Part shown: positions 7,833-13,715 of the stretch, in pieces | Layout: each line of letters starts with the position of its first letter | Numbering within the stretch: position 1 is the first letter of the stretch | Origin: Bacteroidota bacterium | Lineage (GTDB): Bacteria; Bacteroidota; Bacteroidia; Bacteroidales; Prolixibacteraceae | Direction: 5' to 3' | NCBI GenBank assembly: GCA_030691295.1 | Contig: JAUYEQ010000315.1 | Location: 1-14,489 of the forward strand | Length of the DNA stretch: 14,489 nucleotides | Translations under genes and position numbers: made by a program | Notes under the pieces: generated by a model | Databases searched by the model: none | Seen by the model: the letters and a program-made list of their open reading frames with translations, nothing else | Told to the model about the DNA's origin: nothing

Positions 7833-9701
7833 ACTGAATAAGCATAAAGCGCATAACTGTTTTTTTCGGGCAACCCGAAAGTTACCGCCCCGTTCTTGCC
7901 CACTTTGGCAGTAAATGGAGCGCCATTGCCAACTACTGGTGTAAATTTAATTGTTTTTCCTTCAGCCAGCCATGTTTTCATTTCGCATATCGCATCGTCG
8001 TTGGCTTCCCTGCATCGTAATGGCAAAAAGGTAATCGAACGAATAATTGGCCGGACCAAACGGATCGTTCGGGTATTTGTCGGCATTGCGCCATTTGTTC
8101 AGGAATTCAATCTGGAAATTTTGTGCCGGAACATATTTCGACAACATCCATAGGTTGCGCAAGGTGGTGTAGGGATAATAGTTCATCCAATCGGTATAAC
8201 GGTTTTCGAGGAAAATATTTCCATATTCATTCAAATAATGATATCCTCCTCTCCTTCCGGCAGTTACATCGAGGTTAAAAACAACTTGTTTATCAGTCGC
8301 TTCATTTACCTTATCCATGAATTTCCTGAAATTAAGTTCGGCAGTTTTATCCGGAAGACTCACCCCATCAATTTTAAATGTGCGGATGCCGTATTTTTTA
8401 TAGAGGCCAATCAGCGCGTTGGCATCTTTTTCCCAGTTTTCGTTGCTCTTGTCTTTACTCGGATTGAACCAAAGGCAGACTTCAATACCGAGTTCTTTTC
8501 CTTTCTTTACAATCGGTTCAAGTCCGTTGGGAAACCTTTCAGGATGCGGTTCCCAGTATTTCGGATTGTTCCAGATTGATTCGAGCGAACCACCTTTAAA
8601 TGCTGAATTGGAAGATTGCCCCAACTGCCAGCCATCGTCGAGTTGGAAATGGGTAATCCCGAGTTTAGCCCCCGCTTCGAGTTCGGCAAGTGCAAATTTT
8701 TCACGCACACGGCTATCTTGTCCACGATCGCCCCAGGTGTTCATCAGTACCATTTCGTCGCGGCCAGGCTTGTGTAACCTTATGTTTTTCTGATAATTGC
8801 GCAAAGCCATCAAACCATTTTTTTCGTTGCCCGAATAAACGCCGGTAACAAAACCGTAGGCACGTTTCCATTCCTTCTGATCTAAATCGGCTGAACCAAT
8901 GCCCACTCCCACTACCCAAAAAGAGCCAAATTCGGTAATAAAATCACTTCCGGAGTACGACAACTGCACATTCGACGTGGGAGCTTCCTTCAGGATAAAA
9001 AAACCATTTTCTGTTACGTTGTCGTGCGCAACAAGCAAGTTTCCTCTGTAATGATTGGGCCGGTACGACAAGCCGTTTACACTTTTAACCAAGGTATTAA
9101 AGCGGTCGGTAACATCGAAAAACTCAACTGCATTGAGCTGCCAATGGCGACCGGGCAATTCCAGTTTTTCCATTACCGGAGCGTTGCTTCCGGCATTGCT
9201 GGCGGTCAGCTTTTCGAGGTTCACCATATCGGCCAGGTTTGTTCCCGTCTGCACCCATGTATTGGCCGATTCACCTTTAAAATACAAGTCGCAGGCTATG
9301 GCTGGGCAGTTTGGATACAGGCGAAAAACACGCTTTACCTCCAGCTTGCCAAGCGAATACACAATTTCGGCTTCCAGGCGCGCGGGGGAAATGGCCGTTT
9401 CGTCAACCAACTTCGCAGTAAAAACCGCGTTGGAAGCCTTTTCGCTTTCGCCGGGTAAAGCCAGATCAGGCTTTTTGCTGTTCATCTGCCAGACTTTCCC
9501 GCTGGTTTTATCGGTCAGCGAACTGGTAATGATGTTGCCTTCATTCCATTGATATGTCCGTAATATTTTGGAGTTTTCGAGCGATAGAACTCCGTCTTCG
9601 AGCTTGGCCGAGCAGTCGAGAAAAGCCGTTTTATTTTGAGCGTTTGTGGATTGTGCCAAAAGGATTGCCGCCATAAGGAGTAATTGTGAAAATAATTTCA
9701 T
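7826..9701 (-). pseudogene. GH36-like alpha-galactosidase, internal deletion and frameshift
   Basis: The frame from the ATG at 9699-9701 encodes a signal peptide (MKLFSQLLLMAAILLAQSTNA), a beta-sandwich, and a melibiase-type barrel: DDGWQ (355-359), EVCLWFNP (407-414), FKIDG with the presumed nucleophile D445, and ENRYTDW with presumed acid/base D504. After FDYLFAITMQG the frame runs out at a TGA near 7962. The expected continuation (a QPLAWFE-like end of the barrel and most of the C-terminal domain) is absent. Another frame resumes as EANDDAICEMKTWLAEGKTI and runs through FGLPEKNSYALYAYSVN to a TAA at 7826-7828, which is the proper C-terminal tail. So some 80-100 residues are missing at about 8007-8012, with loss of frame. 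Catalytic residues remain, so a truncated 579-residue product could still fold partly; activity is doubtful. GH27/GH31-like relatives are less likely. Confidence 0.78.
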
Positions 9702-9712
9702 TGGTTTAGTTT
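9700..9712 (-). repeat. 13-bp leader repeat, copy at GH36-like start
   Basis: The minus strand reads AAACTAAACCAAT, with its last two bases being the first two of the ATG of the GH36-like gene. It is identical to 7820-7832 upstream of the next gene. TAAACC or close variants also precede the starts of the GH129-like, GH120 and URO-D-like genes. Confidence 0.5.
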
Positions 9713-9719
9713 TTTGCCC

Positions 9720-9749
9720 CTAAATTAAAGCTTATTCTGTCATTTCAAA
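9720..9749 (-). promoter_or_regulatory. Candidate Bacteroidota promoter for the hydrolase run
   Basis: On the minus strand TTTG (9746-9749) is followed after 18 bases by TAATTTAG (9720-9727). This resembles the Bacteroidota -33 TTTG and -7 TAnnTTTG elements with one mismatch in the fixed positions. Transcription would start only about 10-15 bases before the ATG at 9701. It is the only reasonable match found in the 166-base gap before the hydrolase genes. Confidence 0.35.
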
Positions 9750-9761
9750 TTTAAATTAGTA

Positions 9762-9836
9762 CGATCCGCGGTTCAGCCCTTTCGTGGTCTCGTTTTTGCA
9801 TCCCGGTGCTTTGAACCTCTTGCGTGAATCGGATCG
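9762..9836. other. Possible long-loop inverted repeat in gap
   Basis: CGATCCG at 9762-9768 is the reverse complement of CGGATCG at 9830-9836, and the adjoining GGTTCA and TGAA partly extend the pairing with a bulge. It lies just after the stop of the cupin isomerase gene and before the candidate promoter. It lacks a T-run in a terminator-like position. Otherwise I see nothing in the rest of this gap. Confidence 0.2.
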
Positions 9837-9867
9837 CAATTAATTTTATACCTTCCCCATCCTCCTT

Positions 9868-10653
9868 TCAGGGTACAAAGTTTTCCCAAACTTCTTTTAC
9901 CAGTTGTGGCTGTGGCACAAACAAAAATTTCTCCGGATCGGATTCAAACTGATTATAAATAGATCTTCCGGGTTCAATTCCCAGTTGGGTATAAATTTCA
10001 GGACTTTTCACAACCAAGTCACATTCCGCATAATTCGGGTTTTTCTGCCATTCAATTTCTCCTGAAGGGGCAATTACCGGAAACCAGGCCAATCCTTTGT
10101 GGGCACGCACTCCATCGTATTCAAAGCCATATTCGCGGTCGCACCAGGCGCCAAACGTTAGTGGTTGCAGCGGATCGGCGCTGATGGTGGCATGTGCCCA
10201 ATACGGCGGAACAATCACCACATCACCCGGATTGGCAACCACAGCAAAACATCGACCAGGGTTATCTTCTGCCGTTTCCTGCATGTAAATAATGGCCTTG
10301 CCCGACCAGATTTCATACACTTCGGGAGTGGACCAACCCGAAAGCGGCGAAACCTTGTGAATATGCCCCTGACTGCGAACGGGTTCATCGCCCAAACGAC
10401 CGGCTGCGTATGTCACCGCACCATACAATAAGTGATGTTGCTTTAGTTGGTGGAGGTGTTCCATTTTACCCACATCCATCGCGATAGAATAAACCGGATC
10501 AGGCCCAACACAATCGGGGTTGCGCAGACTCTTTCGAATTGAATCGAGTGTGCGGTTTTCTACTTCAGGGCCAAAAACATTGGAACCATATTTAAAACCC
10601 ATTGGTTGGGTGGTGGGTTGGATATCAAAACCGGGATTGAATTTCATTTGCAT
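9868..10653 (-). CDS. Cupin-type glucose-6-phosphate isomerase
   Basis: A 261-residue cytosolic metalloenzyme of the archaeal-type phosphoglucose isomerase family (PF06560), interconverting glucose-6-phosphate and fructose-6-phosphate. The cupin core shows GHIHK (96-100) giving H97 and H99, TPEVYEIWSGKA (109-120) giving E111 or E114, and PPYWAHATIS (149-158) giving H154, which together form the usual three-His one-Glu metal site. Flanking segments (NRTLDSIR, VYSIAMDV) also fit the family. The start may be the ATG at 10653 or the in-frame ATG two codons later (MKFNPGFD); no ribosome site decides it. It lies 158 bases downstream of the ManA-like gene and before the hydrolase run. With the ROK kinase and the ManA-like protein it would funnel hexose phosphates into glycolysis. 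Confidence 0.85.
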   Translation of the reverse strand: MQMKFNPGFDIQPTTQPMGFKYGSNVFGPEVENRTLDSIRKSLRNPDCVGPDPVYSIAMDVGKMEHLHQLKQHHLLYGAVTYAAGRLGDEPVRSQGHIHKVSPLSGWSTPEVYEIWSGKAIIYMQETAEDNPGRCFAVVANPGDVVIVPPYWAHATISADPLQPLTFGAWCDREYGFEYDGVRAHKGLAWFPVIAPSGEIEWQKNPNYAECDLVVKSPEIYTQLGIEPGRSIYNQFESDPEKFLFVPQPQLVKEVWENFVP

Positions 10654-10696
10654 GTTTTATATTCAATTATTAAATAAACTGGTATCGAAGTATTCC

Positions 10697-10725
10697 TTGC
10701 CGATAAAAAACCTAGCCTTCGGCAA
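10697..10725. other. Short hairpin, 7-bp stem
   Basis: TTGCCGA (10697-10703) pairs with TCGGCAA (10719-10725) across a 15-base loop. It lies between the two isomerase genes. On the transcribed strand the T-run falls in the loop instead of after the stem, so it is a poor intrinsic terminator. Confidence 0.3.
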
Positions 10726-10735
10726 AAATATTTTC

Positions 10736-10796
10736 ACCACAGATTACACAAATAAACACAGATTATAATTCTGTGTAAATCTGTGAAATCTGTGGT
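10736..10796. repeat. Dispersed inverted repeat, 27-bp arms
   Basis: The arms 10736-10762 and 10770-10796 are reverse complements at 23 of 27 positions, around an AT-rich 7-base centre. Each arm starts with ACCACAGATT and is itself built from repeats of the CACAGATT/ACACAGA type. From memory such ACCACAGATT...CTGTGGT hairpins are scattered between genes in Bacteroidota genomes, but I cite no specific record. It starts 82 bases upstream of the cupin isomerase gene and ends 15 bases past the stop of the ManA-like gene. On RNA it would fold into a strong stem. Confidence 0.85.
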
Positions 10797-10811
10797 TAAT
10801 AGTTTCATTTA

Positions 10812-12611
10812 TTAAAACCTCACATAACCTTTCATGGTGCCGCATTTCTGGCCTTCGCCTGCTCCGTATGGGCGAATGGTGTATGCGCAAACTTTGGCCG
10901 GCACAATAAACACTTCGGCATAATGAACTACAAAAGGCTCAAAAGCATTGGTCGGGCTTTCAACAATCACTTCGTCACCTTCCACCAGGCAAATCACATC
11001 AACACCGCCGTTGGTATGGTGCTCGACCTTTTTGGTAAACCAGTGGCGGCGGGTTTCAATGAATTCGCGTTCGTGCAAGCCAGTTCGTTCTTCCACCCAA
11101 CCATCGCCTTCTGCCACTTTTTCTATTCGGTTCACCAGATTTTGTCGTGTCCATTCGGTGGTGCGATCCCATTGAATATTCTTTTTGCCATGTTCAATAT
11201 TGATCGGACGTGGTTTTCCGTCCATTCCCAATCGGCCCCAATCCCATAATTTAAAAGTAAAAATGTAGGGAGTGGCACTGATTTCGAGCACCATACTACT
11301 TCTTCCTGAACAGTGAATGGTTCCGGCTGGAATCAACACATGATCGTGCTTTTTCATTGGCCAGGTTTGTACATGTTTTTCGGCCTCGAAAGATTTTCCC
11401 CCGGCCTGAGCTTCTTCCAAATCAGCCAGCATTTCTTCCGGATTTACCCCTTCGCGCAAACCGAGGTAAACAATGGCATCGTCCTCAGTTTCCATCATAT
11501 AATAGCTTTCGTCCTGCGTGTAATGCAACCCGAATTTCTCCTGAATGTATTCCGTCAATGGGTGAACCTGAAGGCTTAAATGGCCGCCTTCCATAGTATC
11601 GAGATAGTCAAACCGAATCGGGAATTCGTCACCAAAACGCCCGTGAACCGGATCGCCCAACAACTCGCGCGGATGCCGAAAGACCAGATTGATCGATGGA
11701 ATTTCGATTATATCTTCGCCAAATTTCAGCAACAAGCTGTTTTCTTCAGGAACACAATTGAAACACCAGGCATAATTGGGTGCCGATTCATCGAGATTGC
11801 AGACTTCTTTCATCCATTGTCCGCCCCACGGTCCCGGATCAAAAAACGGCACCACACTAAATGGGCGGTTGGTGGCTAATTCAAGTCCTTCCAGAATAGC
11901 TTTGCCTTCAACCAGTTTGGGCTGACCAATTTTGTTGGTATCGAGCAGAAAATCCCATTTGTCAAACAGCGTCTTTTTCAGGCGGTCGCACACTCGCCAA
12001 TCCACAAAAAAGCCTTGTTTGTAAAGGAGCATCCAGTCGGCAGTATCGCGATTTTTCACACCCAAATTATCGACCAAATGCTGACGCATCCGGAGTTGAA
12101 TTTCCCAGCGGGCCATATCGGCATAAATAAGGGCCTCCCCCCACCCCCCTCTGAGGGAGGGGGAGATTGGGCGAAGCAGGCTTGCACCGCTGCCATAAAT
12201 TACAACTGTACCTTCTGTGATATTTTCAAGTTCAGTTTGAATGGCTTTTACTTTTTCAGGATCGAAAAAGGCATCCATGGTCAAGCGGGTGAGAAAACCG
12301 AAAATTCGGTCGTTGGTCACATCGGGGAAAACCAGCTTTTTGATTTCTTCTTCAGGCAACATATATTCTGATGCCTGAATAAAACGATCACATTTCAGGC
12401 TCGCTTTGAGGTTCGAAATCAGTTCTTCGTGGATCACACCCTGGTAAGTTTCAATCATCACCAATTTTTTCGAATGGTCGATGGCCGATATTTCTTCGTT
12501 CAAGCGGGAGCAAATAGCTGCCCAGCCGTTTTCAACTTTGTACGACTCGTTTTTCACCTCCACAACCGGAAGGTTTGTAAACTTCGAGGGTTTGTTTAAA
12601 TATTTCTTCAT
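10812..12611 (-). CDS. Class I mannose-6-phosphate isomerase-like protein, N-terminally extended
   Basis: A 599-residue protein. The C-terminal half (from about residue 300) is a ManA-type cupin: GGHLSLQVHP (342-351) with Q348 and H350, DESYYMME with E368, and IPAGTIHCSG (427-436) with H433 form the zinc site, and WDWGR plus KPRPINIEHG fit the active-site region. It would interconvert mannose-6-phosphate and fructose-6-phosphate or act on a related phosphate. The first 260 residues (for example TVVIYGSGASLL and YADMARWEIQLRMRQHL) are not part of classical ManA; they resemble a Rossmann-like or kinase-like fold, without a visible Walker A, and their role is unknown. Residues about 149-160 (SPSLRGGWGEA) come from the 35-bp palindromic repeat and interrupt this domain. 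It starts 10 bases after the ROK kinase stop, so the two are co-transcribed. Confidence 0.8.
   Translation of the reverse strand: MKKYLNKPSKFTNLPVVEVKNESYKVENGWAAICSRLNEEISAIDHSKKLVMIETYQGVIHEELISNLKASLKCDRFIQASEYMLPEEEIKKLVFPDVTNDRIFGFLTRLTMDAFFDPEKVKAIQTELENITEGTVVIYGSGASLLRPISPSLRGGWGEALIYADMARWEIQLRMRQHLVDNLGVKNRDTADWMLLYKQGFFVDWRVCDRLKKTLFDKWDFLLDTNKIGQPKLVEGKAILEGLELATNRPFSVVPFFDPGPWGGQWMKEVCNLDESAPNYAWCFNCVPEENSLLLKFGEDIIEIPSINLVFRHPRELLGDPVHGRFGDEFPIRFDYLDTMEGGHLSLQVHPLTEYIQEKFGLHYTQDESYYMMETEDDAIVYLGLREGVNPEEMLADLEEAQAGGKSFEAEKHVQTWPMKKHDHVLIPAGTIHCSGRSSMVLEISATPYIFTFKLWDWGRLGMDGKPRPINIEHGKKNIQWDRTTEWTRQNLVNRIEKVAEGDGWVEERTGLHEREFIETRRHWFTKKVEHHTNGGVDVICLVEGDEVIVESPTNAFEPFVVHYAEVFIVPAKVCAYTIRPYGAGEGQKCGTMKGYVRF
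12132..12166 (-). repeat. 35-bp GC-rich palindromic repeat, copy 1 (in ManA-like CDS)
   Basis: Identical at 29 of 35 positions, without gaps, to 13558-13592. The differences are two bases in the C-rich arm and four in the loop. The ends pair (CTCCCCC with GGGGGAG). On the coding strand it reads through in frame as SPSLRGGWGEA, so the gene is not broken. Its base composition (almost only G and C in runs) is unlike the surrounding gene. Confidence 0.9.
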
Positions 12612-12621
12612 TTATATATTT

Positions 12622-13620
12622 TTATCTTAAGGATGTTCGAACCAGATAATCAGCGCCATACAAGGCAGCTGAATCCGAATATTTTGCTTCAACCAATTTT
12701 ACTTTTCCCCAGGGTGTCCAGGCCAGTTGGTTGACCTTTTCCTGTAGTGCAGGCAAAATGACTGAGGAGCTTTTCATGATTCCGCCACTCAGAATGACTA
12801 TTTCAGGATCGAAAGCATGGATCATGGTAATGATTCCTGCAGCCCATGCAGAAAGGCAATGATCCAGTACTTCTTTGGCAACCCGATCGTTATTTCCGGC
12901 ATGGTGAAATAATGCCCTGAAATCCAGAACTTCCTCATTTTTAATCGAACTTTGATCAAATGCCGGATGCTCTTTCAAGAGAGAAGGCAAACGCCAGGTT
13001 GAGGCTTCGGCTTCCACGCAGCCAACATTTCCGCAGGTGCAAACCGTGCCGTGGTGGTTCACCACAAAGTGTCCGCCCAGGTTTCCTGCCTGAAAATGTT
13101 TTCCTATCAGCAATTCACCGCCAATCAAAACGGCAGAACCAATTCCGGTGCCGAGAGTAACCGCAACCAGTTCGGTACAACCCTGCCCTGCTCCATGCTG
13201 CCACTCGCCTAACAGAGCCATTCGCGCATCGTTCATCGCAAAAAGCGGCCAGTTCCATTTTTCACGGGACCAACCAACCAGATCGGTATCCGGGCCATCG
13301 TCGTACTTTTGGTTGGTCGATAAAATTCGATTTTCTACGGAATCGACTAGTCCGGCAAACGAAAAACCAATGCCCAAAACTGATTCTTTCTGAACCTGAT
13401 TTGATGCCAGAAGCTGATCAATCACCTGTTCCAGCTCGGGAAGTTGTAATTTCAGTCCTGAAGCAGATTGTGCAACAACTTCTTTGCGATCAACGAGCTG
13501 ACCTTCTTTAAGCAAGCCGATTTTGATGATGGTTCCTCCGAGGTCGATGGCAACGACGGCCTCCCCCCGTCCCCCTCCAAAAGAGGGGGAGAAAGAATCG
13601 GTATGCGATTTTTTTCTCAT
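12622..13620 (-). CDS. ROK family sugar kinase
   Basis: A 332-residue cytosolic ATP-dependent hexose kinase, probably glucokinase-like, though other ROK substrates such as fructose or mannose cannot be excluded. Features are the phosphate-1 motif AIDLGGTIIKIG (24-35), NDARMALLGEW (130-140) with the presumed catalytic D131, TLGTGIGSAVL (155-165), and a complete ROK zinc motif: H184 in GGHFVV and CTCGNVGCVEAE (194-205, C194, C196, C201). ILSGGIM near residue 275 fits the adenosine site. The ATG at 13620 gives an N-terminal extension (MRKKSHTDSFSPSFGGGRGEA) before the usual start of the fold; residues about 10-21 are encoded by the palindromic repeat. No later start codon exists before VVAIDLGG, so the extension is probably real. 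It lies 95 bases after the permease and 10 before the ManA-like gene. Confidence 0.88.
   Translation of the reverse strand: MRKKSHTDSFSPSFGGGRGEAVVAIDLGGTIIKIGLLKEGQLVDRKEVVAQSASGLKLQLPELEQVIDQLLASNQVQKESVLGIGFSFAGLVDSVENRILSTNQKYDDGPDTDLVGWSREKWNWPLFAMNDARMALLGEWQHGAGQGCTELVAVTLGTGIGSAVLIGGELLIGKHFQAGNLGGHFVVNHHGTVCTCGNVGCVEAEASTWRLPSLLKEHPAFDQSSIKNEEVLDFRALFHHAGNNDRVAKEVLDHCLSAWAAGIITMIHAFDPEIVILSGGIMKSSSVILPALQEKVNQLAWTPWGKVKLVEAKYSDSAALYGADYLVRTSLR
13558..13592 (-). repeat. 35-bp GC-rich palindromic repeat, copy 2 (in ROK kinase CDS)
   Basis: The second copy of the element at 12132-12166, in the same orientation relative to the gene and translated in the same frame, as SPSFGGGRGEA. It contains a perfect CCCCCTC / GAGGGGG stem with a 5-base loop. 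It sits at the extreme 5' end of the kinase gene, where a hairpin could affect initiation. Confidence 0.9.
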
Positions 13621-13635
13621 TTTCTATTTTCTTAT

Positions 13636-13712
13636 TTGGATATTGAGTATTGGTTATTGGACATTGGATATTCAATATTCCTTATTTCTCGTTCCTTATT
13701 TCTTATTCTGTA
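13636..13712. repeat. Degenerate heptamer tandem repeat, 11 units
   Basis: Eleven consecutive 7-base units run without a gap, mostly matching TTnnnTA: TTGGATA, TTGAGTA, TTGGTTA, TTGGACA, TTGGATA, TTCAATA, TTCCTTA, TTTCTCG, TTCCTTA, TTTCTTA, TTCTGTA. The first half favours TTGG, the second half TTC/TTT. It fills most of the gap between the permease stop (13716-13718) and the kinase start (13620). From memory similar ATTGGATATTG tracts recur between genes in Bacteroidota and other metagenomic genomes. Confidence 0.85.
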
Positions 13713-13715
13713 TTC

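Noticed and set aside
7826..8086. Separate small gene after the GH36-like frame
   Set aside because: Its later part is the normal C-terminal tail of the GH36-like protein in another frame, and its first codons are antisense-like filler before the junction.
10697..10725. Hairpin as an intrinsic terminator for the ManA-like transcript
   Set aside because: The only T-run on the transcribed strand is in the loop and none follows the stem; the 7-bp stem is also short.
10736..10796. CRISPR-like repeat unit
   Set aside because: It is one inverted pair with short internal near-repeats, not a series of equal direct repeats with unique spacers, and no cas genes are present.
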